A stretch of 37,762 nt of DNA from Planctomycetaceae bacterium (GCA_029259845.1 JAJDEI010000331.1:1-37762); one strand, 5' to 3'; shown: positions 9,811-18,069, counted from the first letter of the stretch. Notes: a model not told the origin generated them from the letters alone. Numbers and translations: made by a program.

Positions 9811-10719
9811 ATGAGAACGTTACGACGAGGATTTACGCTCATTGAATTGTTGGTCGTGATTGCGATCATCGGCATCCTGGTGGCGCTGCTCCTGCCGGCG
9901 GTGCAGCAGGCGCGCGAAGCGGCACGGCGGACCCAATGCCGCAACAATCTCAAGCAGATCGGCCTGGCGCTGCATAACTACCACGATGCCTTCCTGATGT
10001 TCCCACCGGGTTACGTGGCAGTCGGAACGGGCCCCCACCCCGCCCACGACGGCACAAACGGTGCCGGTTGGGGGACGATGATCCTGCCTCAGCTCGAACA
10101 GGCCAACCTGTACGACCAGTTCAATCCGAATCTGAGCATTGCTGATCCCGCCAACGACGCATTTCGTCAGCGGCCACTTGCCGTGTTTCGCTGTCCTTCC
10201 GACCGCCAGCCGGATTTGTGGGACATCAAGCATGAGGACGGGTCCGGCACCGTCCTGGCAAGGCTCCCCATCGCCAACTATGTCGGAATATTCGGCACGG
10301 AAGCCGTCGATGGTTGCGAAAACGCTCCGGGCACGGCTCCTGTCAAGTCCGACGGACAGTGCGTGGGGGATGGGGCATTCTATCACAACAGTAGCGTTCG
10401 CCTGCGGCAAATTGCGGACGGGAGCAGCCAAACCCTGATTGTTGGGGAGCGGCGTACGGACAAGTTCAAAGGATGGTTCACCACTTGGGTCGGCATGGTC
10501 CCCGAAGGCGAAGAAGCCTTTGTGCGCGTGCTCGGCTCCTTGGACCATGTGCCCAATGACCCGGTCGCCCATTTCGACGACTTCAGCAGCCATCATACGG
10601 GCGGTGCCCATTTCGTTCTCGGCGACGGACATGTCCAGTTCATCTCCGACAGCATGGACAGGGCCTTGTACCAGTCGCTGGGCACGATCAACGGCGGCGA
10701 GATCGTCGGCGCATTCTGA
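9811..10719 (+). CDS. DUF1559 prepilin-like protein
   Basis: This 302-residue protein belongs to the planctomycete-expanded DUF1559 (SBP_bac_10) family. The N-terminus has a type IV prepilin signature: a short basic leader, then [20 protein letters not shown], with cleavage expected before Phe and a Glu at position +5. The segment [20 protein letters not shown] follows, as is usual. The C-terminus holds the H-x9-DG motif ([12 protein letters not shown]) and ends GGEIVGAF. Such proteins are presumably processed by a prepilin peptidase and assembled into or attached to envelope structures; their function is not established. The ribosome-binding site GGGAG lies about 8 bp before the ATG. No secretion or pilus machinery genes are nearby, so this is one of the many dispersed copies expected in these genomes. 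Confidence 0.92.
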   Translation: MRTLRRGFTLIELLVVIAIIGILVALLLPAVQQAREAARRTQCRNNLKQIGLALHNYHDAFLMFPPGYVAVGTGPHPAHDGTNGAGWGTMILPQLEQANLYDQFNPNLSIADPANDAFRQRPLAVFRCPSDRQPDLWDIKHEDGSGTVLARLPIANYVGIFGTEAVDGCENAPGTAPVKSDGQCVGDGAFYHNSSVRLRQIADGSSQTLIVGERRTDKFKGWFTTWVGMVPEGEEAFVRVLGSLDHVPNDPVAHFDDFSSHHTGGAHFVLGDGHVQFISDSMDRALYQSLGTINGGEIVGAF

Positions 10720-10743
10720 GCAGTCCACGTCTGGACACTCCCC

Positions 10744-10776
10744 GAGCCGGTAGGGACCCGCGTCGTGTTCCGGCTC
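10744..10776. terminator. Possible hairpin between convergent genes
   Basis: GAGCCGG at 10744-10750 pairs with CCGGCTC at 10770-10776, giving a 7-bp GC-rich stem with a 19-nt loop, just after the DUF1559 stop and before the convergent CPFC gene. No T-run follows, so an intrinsic terminator is only one possible reading. It could also be a fragment of an intergenic repeat. Confidence 0.25.
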
Positions 10777-10920
10777 CCGGGCTGACGCCTTGTGGATGTG
10801 GGGCCTCCGGCTGGGGGGGGGGCTCTGCGCGTGCGTTGGGCCAAGTCGCATGTTGGAACGAGTCGCATCGGGGCAGCCGATCGAGTCTCGCCTGCCATTC
10901 GTCTGATGCGTGACAAGTTT

Positions 10921-12147
10921 TCACGATCGTGGAATGAACCCGCGAGCCGCCTGTTTGTAGAGGGCGGGCTCTTTCTTCTGCAGTGTCTCCACAAACTTCG
11001 CAGCCGCGTCGAGTGACTTCAGTTCTCGGTCGGAAAGGCCCTCACGGTCCGCTTGGGCGGCGGCCATCATAAAATAGATGATCGCTTTTCTGACGTGCCG
11101 GTCTGGCTTTTGGGGAGCGTCGTACCACTGCAGGAGCCGGTCTGTGGCCGACCAGTCCTGCCAGCGGGCCAAATCGGCGATCGCGTTTTCAGGCTGTTTG
11201 GCCGTCGCGAGGCTCCGCCGCACCGACCCGGCCAAGCGATCTTTCCCGACGCATTCCTCGGCGTAGGCCCCGACGAAACGAAGTGCCTTCATCGCAGCCG
11301 CACGGTCGCTGGATGATGCCTCGGCGCTGGTGAGGAAGCTTCGTTCAAGCACCTCCAGGCCTTCCGTTTTGGCGAGCAGCAGGTACCCGCCCATCACTCC
11401 GGAGATCCCCAGACGAAAGTCGTCCGGACCCCGCGTGTTCAGGATGATGGCTTCCAACCGTCGGCTGTCAGAGGCGTCCCCGCACAGCCCGAGCAGCATG
11501 CCATAGACGCTGAGTTGTCCCTTGATCCGGTCGCCTCCGAACACCCAGCGGCGCAGTTTCTCTTTCGGAAGTTCGCTTCTCAGCGCGGCCATGTCTTCAT
11601 ACCGTGCGGCGGCAAGCACGGTGAAGGCGTCTGTCGCGACGGTGTCATCCGCCGACTCCAGAAAACAAAGCACATAACGGAGCCGCTCCGCGACCGGTGC
11701 CGTTGAGGCGGGCAGGTTTCGCACGTACTTCAGCCCTTCGGCGGAGAGCGGGATCGACCGGTCCCATTTGACCGCGTCTTCCAGGAGGGATCCGGACATC
11801 AGAAAAACGTCGCCGGGCCGTCCCTCCTGGAACCGTGCGATCGTCAGCGACGCCCCGGCATCAAGGCCGCCGCGGGAGACCTCGATGATCTCGAAGGTCG
11901 TTGTGGCGGGAAGCTCCCGGTTGAGATCGCCCGGTTCGCCCGACTTCCAACGGACGATGACCGTCGCATCGGAGGTGTCGATTCGCTCACGCAACGTGAG
12001 CTGCAAGCTCCCAAAACAGAAGGGGCACGCGGACAACTCTCGGGTCGCCGAAGCGGCGGCTCCCATCGTTGCGACGAAGAGAGCGATTACGAAGAACGGT
12101 CTTGCGAACGGTTCAATGCATCGTCCTTGAAACGCATTCCCGAACAT
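10921..12147 (-). CDS. Secreted CPFC-motif protein, paralogue 1
   Basis: This 408-residue exported protein has no family I can name. The signal peptide spans about 1-35, and a CPFC motif at residues 41-44 follows immediately at the mature N-terminus. Next comes a beta-rich domain of about 150 residues with TLRERIDTSDATVIVRW and FLMSG. The remainder is helical and HEAT-like (DDFRLGISGVMGGYLLL, IADLARWQDWSATDRLL). It is clearly a paralogue of the gene directly upstream, which shares CPFC, SDATV-x-V, DDFRLGI-x-GVMGGYLLL and IADLARW. The ATG was chosen because AGGAGG lies about 10 bp upstream and the signal peptide begins there; a longer frame to 12267 would bury it. The CxxC could bind a metal or haem or be redox active. 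This is the last gene of the DUF3299/CPFC block. Confidence 0.75.
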   Translation of the reverse strand: MFGNAFQGRCIEPFARPFFVIALFVATMGAAASATRELSACPFCFGSLQLTLRERIDTSDATVIVRWKSGEPGDLNRELPATTTFEIIEVSRGGLDAGASLTIARFQEGRPGDVFLMSGSLLEDAVKWDRSIPLSAEGLKYVRNLPASTAPVAERLRYVLCFLESADDTVATDAFTVLAAARYEDMAALRSELPKEKLRRWVFGGDRIKGQLSVYGMLLGLCGDASDSRRLEAIILNTRGPDDFRLGISGVMGGYLLLAKTEGLEVLERSFLTSAEASSSDRAAAMKALRFVGAYAEECVGKDRLAGSVRRSLATAKQPENAIADLARWQDWSATDRLLQWYDAPQKPDRHVRKAIIYFMMAAAQADREGLSDRELKSLDAAAKFVETLQKKEPALYKQAARGFIPRS

Positions 12148-12197
12148 GGTGAGGTCTCCTCCTGAAACCCGAACGACGCGGTTGAAAACCAGAAGGT

Positions 12198-12250
12198 GGG
12201 AGTTCAAGCTTTCGCTTGTCTTCGCAGCCTCAAGGCTGAATTCCAACTCC
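12198..12250. repeat. 53-bp inverted-repeat / double-hairpin element
   Basis: Between the two CPFC genes, the outer arms beginning GGAGTT and ending AACTCC enclose two small hairpins: CAAGC-TTTC-GCTTG and CAGCCT-CA-AGGCTG. This looks like an intergenic palindromic repeat unit. In the transcript it would form a structured spacer between two co-directional genes and might tune their relative expression. A second copy was not found in the window. Confidence 0.45.
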
Positions 12251-12280
12251 AAAGCCGGATGGCCCACAACCCGCCGGTTC

Positions 12281-13486
12281 TCAATTGACGAAGAAAAACC
12301 GCTCGGCCTGTTTGACGGTCTTGGGGTCCGTCTTCCTCAGCGTGGCAAGATACTCTTCGGCCTGTTTGACGTGATCGCCGGTTTCCCCTGCCTCCGACTT
12401 GTCCTTGGAGGCGACGAGCATGTATCGCACGATGGCCCGCTTGATCGAGGGGATACCATATTCTTCGGCATCGTAGAGGCTCATCAAGCGGTCAATGACG
12501 GACCAATCCTTCCAGCGGGCCAGGTCGGCGATGACCAGATCGGCCAACTCCGGACGATCGAGCAGGATCCGCATCGACTCCCGCAGCCGCTCTTTGTCGA
12601 TCCGCTCTCCATAGGTCCACATGAATCGCAACGCCTGCATGGCGGCGTAGGTTTCGCTGAAGGGCACGTCGTGATTCTTGAGCTTGGTTTCATCGAGCAG
12701 TTTCAGGCCGTCAGCCCCGGTCAGCAGCAGGTAACCGCCCATCACCCCGTCGATACCCAGTCGGAAGTCGTCGCTCTTTTCGGTGATTTTCGCCTCCATC
12801 ATGGCGACGTCATCAGGCGTGCCGCACAAGCCAAGCATGAGCCCATACAGCCCCAGCCGCGTGGGCGGAATCTCCGGGTCGGCCAACCATTCACGAACTT
12901 TCTCACGCGGGATTTGCCCCGAGAGGGGGACCATGTCCTTGTACGGGGCGTTGGCAAATTCGGCATACGCGTCGTTGGCGATCAGAGGGTCCGGATATTC
13001 CAGAAACTGCACGAAATAGCTCAGCCGCGCAGTCGGGGTTGCTTCGGGTGAGGGGGCCTGACGGATGTAGTTGAAGCTCGTCTCCGTCACTTCCAAAGGG
13101 CTGCTCCATTCCAGCTCCGTGCCCTTGGTGCCAAGGAGCAAGAACAGGTCCCCCGCCTTGCCTGCCCGGTAGCGGGGCAGCGCAATGACATCCCCCTTGG
13201 CGAGCTTGGCGTCCCCGGCATTGACCACTTCCAGCACTTGATACTTGGTCGAGCCGACCTCACCTTTCTCGCGATCCCCCTGTTCTCCCGACGCCCACTG
13301 CACCAGAACGGTTGCATCCGACTGCGCCAGTTGTTCGGACAAAGTAAGCGAAGGAGCGGAGCAGAACGGACAGGCATCGGCACTGCTCCACGACCATCCC
13401 AGTGACAGTGCGGCCAGCGAACACGCGGCCAGTGACCATCCCCACAAGCCGGCCTTGGCCGGCGAACGTCGCAGTCCACTAAACAT
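12281..13486 (-). CDS. Secreted CPFC-motif protein, paralogue 2
   Basis: This 401-residue exported protein is the sister of the one downstream. A signal peptide spans about 12-37, followed by ACPFC with cysteines at 39 and 42, then SLTLSEQLAQSDATVLVQW. A beta-rich first domain carries GDVIALPRYRAGKAGDLFLLL. The all-helical second half has DDFRLGIDGVMGGYLLL and IADLARWKDWSVIDRL. The sisters align over essentially their full length, so the pair arose by tandem duplication. The ATG at 13486 follows an AGGGGA ribosome-binding site. A 37-residue upstream extension is possible but would bury the signal peptide. Spacing to the downstream paralogue is about 133 bp, containing a hairpin element. No named function can be assigned. 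The position of the CxxC at the mature N-terminus suggests metal, haem or disulfide chemistry. Confidence 0.75.
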   Translation of the reverse strand: MFSGLRRSPAKAGLWGWSLAACSLAALSLGWSWSSADACPFCSAPSLTLSEQLAQSDATVLVQWASGEQGDREKGEVGSTKYQVLEVVNAGDAKLAKGDVIALPRYRAGKAGDLFLLLGTKGTELEWSSPLEVTETSFNYIRQAPSPEATPTARLSYFVQFLEYPDPLIANDAYAEFANAPYKDMVPLSGQIPREKVREWLADPEIPPTRLGLYGLMLGLCGTPDDVAMMEAKITEKSDDFRLGIDGVMGGYLLLTGADGLKLLDETKLKNHDVPFSETYAAMQALRFMWTYGERIDKERLRESMRILLDRPELADLVIADLARWKDWSVIDRLMSLYDAEEYGIPSIKRAIVRYMLVASKDKSEAGETGDHVKQAEEYLATLRKTDPKTVKQAERFFFVN

Positions 13487-13593
13487 GATGAATCGTCCCC
13501 TTCTGCAAGCGTGCAACGTCGCACGACATTTGGTCTCGTGTTTTGGGTTTCGCCTCTTTGATGCCGTGTCCGACGAACGATCAGACGAGGCCA

Positions 13594-14598
13594 TCAACGG
13601 TCGACCACAACGGCATCGTCAATCTGATAGAGCTGATACAACTCTCCCTCGTCTGCCTCGGGCTTGATGTGCAGCACGCCGATCACGTCGAACGGACGCC
13701 CTTGAATATAGTCGGTCGTGACGCCGTTCCGCATGGAGACTTCGATCAGGTCGTAAATCTTCGGATTCCGACCGAAGCAGCAAATCTCGTTGTCACGGGC
13801 CAGCACGAAGCCAGGCAGATCGGTTTCCTGGAAGGTGGGGTACATGAACCCGCGGATGCGAATCCGTTCCTCGTCCAGCCCACTCAGCCATTTCGGAAAA
13901 TGGCTGGCAGCGTCTTCCGGGACAGGCTCCATATTAAGGACCTTCAGCAGGTCTAAATCGTCGAACGAGACGCGCAGGGCACGCTCCGATCCCTCGGGGC
14001 TGAAGGTCTGCTCAGGAATGAGCAGCTCGACCGGACGTGCCGCGACTGGTCTGTCAGGTGTCTCCGTGGGCGGTTCCGTCGCCGTCGGATCAGCGGTCGC
14101 TGGAAGAGTGACGTCCGGCGGACTGGGAACTTTGCTGCCGGCAGAGTTTCCCTCCGTCGGTGGTGCGGAGTCGGCCGCATTAACCGCAAGCGAACGATTC
14201 GCGTCACTGCCGGTCGCGTTGTCGCCGGTCGCGTTGTCGCCGGTCGTGTTGTCGCCGGTCGTGGCGATGCCGACGGGTTCCTCCTCAGGCGTCATTTCCG
14301 GCTCGATCGGGACGCTTGGGTCGCCGAGCCGTCCGGCTGCGTCGACTCGAGTATCAGCCGCGTTTGCCGATTCGTTGCCGTCGGTCGACTCGGGCTCCAG
14401 CCTGTCGGCATCAGGCTCAACAGCTTCGGAGTCTGCGGCACGGGAAACGTCGGAACCGGTGTCGCCGGCAAGCGAGTCGTCTGTCTGAGAATCTGAGAAG
14501 GTGTGGTAGTCGCCCGACGTACCCTCTCCGCAACCGAGTTGAACCGCACCGATCGCGGTTGCGACCAGTGCCATCAGTAGGAACTGAGATCGATCCAT
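13594..14598 (-). CDS. DUF3299 protein with lipoprotein-like leader and low-complexity linker
   Basis: A 334-residue protein. The N-terminus ([20 protein letters not shown], then LGC) looks like a lipoprotein signal with an imperfect lipobox at Cys22. An acidic, Asp/Thr/Glu-rich linker of about 170 residues follows, including a run of TGDNA-type repeats encoded by a 15-bp tandem repeat. The C-terminal 120 residues form a DUF3299 domain, with IRGFMYP, a CCFG cluster ([11 protein letters not shown]) and the final [11 protein letters not shown] segment. DUF3299 proteins are small envelope proteins of unknown function, often lying near transporter or metal-related genes. The start ATG begins the signal peptide; 11 upstream codons are possible. 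It sits between a DUF3299 paralogue and the CPFC pair, probably in one transcript. The adjacent cysteines suggest a metal or redox role, by inference only. Confidence 0.8.
   Translation of the reverse strand: MDRSQFLLMALVATAIGAVQLGCGEGTSGDYHTFSDSQTDDSLAGDTGSDVSRAADSEAVEPDADRLEPESTDGNESANAADTRVDAAGRLGDPSVPIEPEMTPEEEPVGIATTGDNTTGDNATGDNATGSDANRSLAVNAADSAPPTEGNSAGSKVPSPPDVTLPATADPTATEPPTETPDRPVAARPVELLIPEQTFSPEGSERALRVSFDDLDLLKVLNMEPVPEDAASHFPKWLSGLDEERIRIRGFMYPTFQETDLPGFVLARDNEICCFGRNPKIYDLIEVSMRNGVTTDYIQGRPFDVIGVLHIKPEADEGELYQLYQIDDAVVVDR
14206..14265. repeat. 15-bp tandem repeat, four units, inside the DUF3299 gene
   Basis: Four consecutive 15-bp units with the core GCCGGTCG(C/T)GTTGTC run through the linker-coding part of the DUF3299 gene. 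They encode a 5-residue TGDN(A/T) repeat on the minus strand. The repeat stays in frame, so copy-number change would lengthen or shorten the linker without disrupting the protein. Confidence 0.8.
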
Positions 14599-14679
14599 CG
14601 CGGGTGTTTTTCGACTTTCTCCGCAGTCCATCGATCCGTCGCTCCCATCAAGGAGGTGCGTAACCGTGCGATGAGATCC

Positions 14680-15486
14680 TCAGAAAGCGGTTTTGGCCTT
14701 GGTGAAAAATTCCGTTTCCAGTAGGAACAGCGGCTCCAGCGAGTCCTGGCCGCGGTACTCAGGGTTGATCTTGAAGGTCCCGGCGACCGAGACACGCCCT
14801 CCGTAGTAATCGACGTCCATGTCGTCCTTCATCCGCACGCCGATCATGTCTTCCAGGGCAGGCTGCCCCCCGAAACAGCACTGGCCGCTGTCCTTCAGCA
14901 GCAGAAACTCTGTCAGCCCGTATTCCTTTCCCGACGGATACATGAAGCCTTTGACAAAGATCGGCTGATCCACAAGGGCCTTCACATCGGGATGCACGTC
15001 CTTGATGCCGTCTTCGACCACGAAGGCGGAATCGGAAATATCCTGGGAAAAACTGACCCGCTGAAAGCCCTCAGGGACTTCGTGCTGGTAATTGTAGACC
15101 ATCAGGGCGGTGCCTCCTACGGCGGAAAACAGGCTGAGCAGCAACCCCGACAGCGCCGGCTTCATCCCGCTCAAGTCCCCGTGGGACCGGAAGACCTTCC
15201 AACTGGCCAGCACCCCTACAATGATCCCAATGACCGCCAGCAGGATGCCGAACAGCCCCAGAAACGCGATCAGCGAGCAGACGCCCAGCACTCCCGCCAC
15301 CGGAGCAACCACCGGCATGGGGACGTAGTCGAACTGCCCAAACGTCGAATCAACTCCTGTGTCAATCCCTTCCGTGCCAACAACTTCCGACGTCACTCCT
15401 TCAAGTTCGGAACCGCTGGTGTTCTCAACCGCATCTGTTCTTTCAACCGTATCCGTTTTCTCAACCGTATCCAGGGTCTGCGACAT
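14680..15486 (-). CDS. Membrane protein with DUF4190-like hairpin and DUF3299 domain
   Basis: This 268-residue protein starts with about 55 polar, Thr/Glu/Val-rich residues. Two membrane segments follow (about 60-98), with the VCSLIAFLGLFGILLAVIGIIVGVLASWKV pattern of DUF4190-type membrane hairpins. A third hydrophobic stretch (SGLLLSLFSAVGGTALMVYNY) ends near 145. The C-terminal part is a DUF3299 domain with VKGFMYPSGKEYGLTEFLLL, a QCCFGGQP cluster and VSVAGTFKINPEY. It shares domain and cysteine pair with the lipoprotein-like gene 81 bp downstream. A GGAGG site lies about 11 bp before the ATG. It is the first gene of the block, with a TATAAT box about 112 bp upstream of its start. Function is unknown; the membrane topology puts the DUF3299 domain outside if the final helix exits. 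Confidence 0.8.
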   Translation of the reverse strand: MSQTLDTVEKTDTVERTDAVENTSGSELEGVTSEVVGTEGIDTGVDSTFGQFDYVPMPVVAPVAGVLGVCSLIAFLGLFGILLAVIGIIVGVLASWKVFRSHGDLSGMKPALSGLLLSLFSAVGGTALMVYNYQHEVPEGFQRVSFSQDISDSAFVVEDGIKDVHPDVKALVDQPIFVKGFMYPSGKEYGLTEFLLLKDSGQCCFGGQPALEDMIGVRMKDDMDVDYYGGRVSVAGTFKINPEYRGQDSLEPLFLLETEFFTKAKTAF

Positions 15487-15597
15487 GGGAACAACACCTC
15501 CGCCAGGGAACCAACCGAAAAAACGTCCAGGGAAAACAACGGCCCTTTGCCGGTGATGAATGGGAACAATCCGGACAGGGCGCAACACGCTGTTCAG

Positions 15598-15603
15598 ATT
15601 ATA
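15598..15603 (-). promoter_or_regulatory. Candidate -10 box for the DUF3299/CPFC block
   Basis: Read on the minus strand this is a perfect TATAAT in a GC-rich setting, about 112 bp upstream of the first gene of the block. The best upstream partner is a weak TTGTGT about 19 bp away, so the -35 region is poor. An activator or a short 5' leader is possible. The call rests on the exact hexamer in GC-rich sequence and its placement. Confidence 0.45.
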
Positions 15604-15796
15604 CTCGAATCACAGGCCCTGCACACAAGTTTGGCCGGCACAAGTCACCGACTTTCGACCGGGATTCCGTGACGACCGGTTAGGAGGGCTGGAAAACCGC
15701 TGACGGGGGAGGTCAAACCGGTCGGAGCGCCTTTGGCGGCCATGAGCCAGTCGGACAGCGACACTCAGACGCTGTCAGTTTTTCCCACCGCGCGAC

Positions 15797-15917
15797 CAAA
15801 CACCCGGTGTCTCGAATCAGCAAGGACACGAAGAGCCTGATTCCAGGGGTTCTCGGTCCTCAACGTATCGACCAATCATGAGGCACCGGGTGTTTTCCCC
15901 GAAAAACTCACAAGCTC
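15797..15917. repeat. 121-bp dispersed structured repeat, copy A
   Basis: The sequence matches copy B at 21086-21206 over 121 bp with nine substitutions and no gaps (counted by eye). The arms AACACCCGGTGTCTC (15799-15813) and GAGGCACCGGGTGTT (15880-15894) are inverted repeats with one non-Watson-Crick position. An inner hairpin forms around AAGAGCCT. The copy ends one base before the stop codon of the minus-strand prenyltransferase-fold gene. It could be a MITE-like palindromic element or a structured RNA element. Confidence 0.8.
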
Positions 15918-17087
15918 TCAGCGCTGAAAGATTGGCAAGAGTTGGTAGGGCGGCGTGAGGGCCAGAATTGCCAGCGCAGACGAGTAGGAGTTGCCGTAAC
16001 GGGCACTCAGAGCGCTTCTTTCCCGGTCCCACGAACCGTCCGCACGCTGGTTCTCGGCGAGCGTCTTCAAGAGTGGCGGATAGAACTCACTCCAGTACTC
16101 GCCGCCCAATTGAAACATGGCTTGGCTGCAGTAATAGGCACTGTAGAAATACCGATCATGACTGTTACGCGATCGGTTGAATGGCTCAAACGATTGTGTG
16201 AGTAGCCATTGGCCCGCCTCCTGGGCCATGTCCGTGTTGTGTTCTCCGCCTAACGAAAGCGCCAGGACTCCGCTCGCCGTCAGCCCACGGCTATAAGTCG
16301 GGAATCCGCGATACCTGAAAGTCTGAGACCTCGCATCGTAGCAAGACTTCACATACCGCATGGCGTCTTGCATGTATTTGGCGGGAACCTCAAATTCCGC
16401 GTTCTTGGCGGAGCGATAAAACAGGAGCTGGCCTGAAGTAATCGGCAGATCCGGACCAGCAGGAATTTCATTGACCAGGTAATCGAATCCCCCTTCGTCT
16501 CGGCCCTTTATCTTGAGCTGTTGTGTCCGTGAGAACTCCAACCCTTTGACAATGGCCTTGCGGATAGACTTGCTCTGTTCCCCTCCCGAAACGCCGTAAA
16601 CTTCGCTTAACATCAAGCCGGCGAACCCATGATTGTACATGGCGACATGCGAGACCCCATGCGAGGTCAGGACGGGTTCGACTTGATGATTCGTAAACAG
16701 CCCGTCATCACGCTGTGTCGAAAGCACGAATTCGATGCCCCGGTGAACCAGCTTGCCATACGGCCCCTCGTTGGGGAGATGGCCGCGCGACAGGAAGGCC
16801 AGCACGCACAAGCTGGTGATCCCGGGTTTGGCGTGCGGCAATGTGGGAAACGAGCCGTCTTTTTCCTGCTGTGTCGCCAGAAACTTCAGCCCGTTGTCGA
16901 CGGTTTCGTCAAGCTGGTCCCATTGTTGGTCCGAGAGAATCTCCGGAGAGGCCTCACCGTCGGGAGCGGACGATTCTCCGGAAGGGGGCTCCTCCGCCCA
17001 CGACGGCAACGAAGCGGCAGGCAACAGCAGCCCCGCCACAGCGAGCCGCAAACACCACAACGAGGCAACTGCTGGGATTCCGCGCAT
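15918..17087 (-). CDS. Secreted prenyltransferase/squalene-oxidase repeat protein
   Basis: A 389-residue exported protein with the alpha/alpha-barrel fold of terpenoid cyclases and prenyltransferases. The signal peptide covers about residues 1-32 (ending LPSWA before EEPPS). Barrel repeats carry the family's Gln-x-x-Asp-Gly aromatic pattern: QQEKDGSF, QRDDGLF and QRADGSW. The DxDD catalytic motif of hopene cyclases is not evident, and the secreted location argues against hopanoid cyclisation. Planctomycetes encode many such exported proteins of unknown role. A GGAGAG site precedes the ATG; the frame continues 28 codons further upstream but would bury the signal. The 3' end abuts the dispersed repeat, and the start faces an RraB-like gene across a MITE-like element. 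The fold is confident; no reaction is assigned. Confidence 0.85.
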   Translation of the reverse strand: MRGIPAVASLWCLRLAVAGLLLPAASLPSWAEEPPSGESSAPDGEASPEILSDQQWDQLDETVDNGLKFLATQQEKDGSFPTLPHAKPGITSLCVLAFLSRGHLPNEGPYGKLVHRGIEFVLSTQRDDGLFTNHQVEPVLTSHGVSHVAMYNHGFAGLMLSEVYGVSGGEQSKSIRKAIVKGLEFSRTQQLKIKGRDEGGFDYLVNEIPAGPDLPITSGQLLFYRSAKNAEFEVPAKYMQDAMRYVKSCYDARSQTFRYRGFPTYSRGLTASGVLALSLGGEHNTDMAQEAGQWLLTQSFEPFNRSRNSHDRYFYSAYYCSQAMFQLGGEYWSEFYPPLLKTLAENQRADGSWDRERSALSARYGNSYSSALAILALTPPYQLLPIFQR

Positions 17088-17414
17088 GGGGTCTCTCCGT
17101 TGGCGTTCACGTATTGCGTTCACGGACAGGGCGTCGATCCGACGAACTCTCCACCGATGAGGTCGCCGCAAGAGCCGTCTTCCCTCACGGTTTCTTACGA
17201 ACGAGTCGTCGAATTCATGAACTGGTTTCCAAAACCGCGATTTGGTTGCGTGGCCGAGTCTGACGAATGGAAGGCCGGAGTGACGTAGGTCAGGCTCCTG
17301 CCTGACGCCGATGAAGTGTCGATGTTCAAATGACCGTTCGCATCAGGCGGGAGCCTGACCTACCCTACTACAACCAAATCAATTCTCCAGGGACACCATT
17401 TTGGGTAAACCGTC
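17088..17414. other. Divergent intergenic region with a MITE-like element
   Basis: A 327-bp gap separates the minus-strand prenyltransferase-fold gene from the plus-strand RraB-like gene. The part nearest the RraB-like gene contains the 79-bp inverted-repeat element at 17285-17363. No other feature is supported. Confidence 0.5.
17285..17363. mobile_element. 79-bp MITE-like inverted-repeat element
   Basis: The 24-bp arms at 17285-17308 and 17340-17363 are inverted copies differing at two positions (both begin GTAGGTCAGGCTCC on their own strand) around a 31-bp centre. An element this size with near-perfect terminal inverted repeats and no coding capacity fits a MITE or large palindromic unit. 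In RNA it would fold into one long hairpin, so it could also act as a terminator. It lies 51 bp before the RraB-like start. Confidence 0.7.
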
Positions 17415-17780
17415 ATGAAGTATCCGAACGACGCCGACGGTCAGGCACTCGCGAATGTTGCAGCTTCAGGCATGGACATGTCCCAGCCAATTCCGATTGA
17501 GTTTGCAATTGCCGCTCCGGACGAAAGTTCGAGCGAAGAGATTTCTGCAGCTGTCTCGACGAAAGGATATCGGGTTGAATCGTATTTCGATGAGGGAGAG
17601 TCGGATTTCGTTGAAGGTGACGATGATGAATTTGGGCCATCATGGACGGTGTACGCAATCGTTATTACTGAGCCATCGTACGAGAATGTTGTCCAAATCC
17701 AGTCAGAGATTGATCAACTGGTCTCGAAGTTGGGAGGTAAAAGTGATGGTTGGGAATTGAAGGTGACGCAAGCTAAGTGA
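17415..17780 (+). CDS. RraB-family (ribonuclease E inhibitor-like) protein
   Basis: A 121-residue cytoplasmic protein resembling the RraB domain. It opens MKYPNDADGQALANVAASGMD, has the central IPIEFAIAAPDESSSEEI with GYRVESY, and an acidic patch EGDDDEFGP. In E. coli RraB binds RNase E and modulates its activity; relatives in other phyla are often uncharacterised, so the target here is unknown. The length is slightly below the E. coli protein. The ATG lies at the expected family start. Base composition is visibly AT-richer than the neighbours, and the gene sits alone between two inverted-repeat elements (17285-17363 and 17848-17970), which suggests acquisition by transfer. The family call is moderately confident. 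Confidence 0.75.
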   Translation: MKYPNDADGQALANVAASGMDMSQPIPIEFAIAAPDESSSEEISAAVSTKGYRVESYFDEGESDFVEGDDDEFGPSWTVYAIVITEPSYENVVQIQSEIDQLVSKLGGKSDGWELKVTQAK

Positions 17781-17847
17781 CCTCCCCAATCTGATCAACG
17801 TCCACGCGCCCAACGGCACTCCGCCGAATCGGCTTGGACCGCCGCAG

Positions 17848-17970
17848 GGAAAGAAAAGGGAACGCGGATGAAACGGATCGGGGCGGATGGTCGCGGATTG
17901 TTGGAGGCGAACCCCCGAAATCCGCTTTGATCGGCTCCGATCCGCGTGATCCGTTTTTCTCTTCTTTGTC
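17848..17970. repeat. Imperfect inverted-repeat element, about 123 bp
   Basis: The left arm (about 17848-17899) and right arm (about 17919-17970) are imperfect inverted copies, both rich in GCGGAT/ATCCGC units (for example CGGATCGG against CCGATCCG). The flanks are an A-rich stretch on the left and a T-rich stretch on the right. Elements of this look recur between genes in several phyla. It lies between the RraB-like gene and the metallohydrolase terminus, where it could also end transcription from both sides. Confidence 0.55.
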
Positions 17971-18069
17971 AGGAACCGTCCAATCCCCAACGGGGCAACG
18001 GGTTTCGCAACGCGCCTTCCCAGACAGCACAGGACTTCATCGAAGCACCCCACCGTTCGGCTCGGTTGT

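Larger units (their letters stand above)
15487..15917. other. Intergenic region upstream of the DUF3299/CPFC block
   Basis: This 431-bp gap contains the probable promoter of the minus-strand block (-10 box at 15598-15603). It also holds a 121-bp dispersed repeat at 15797-15917 that ends just before the stop codon of the prenyltransferase-fold gene. The rest, about 15604-15796, shows nothing I can name. Confidence 0.6.
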
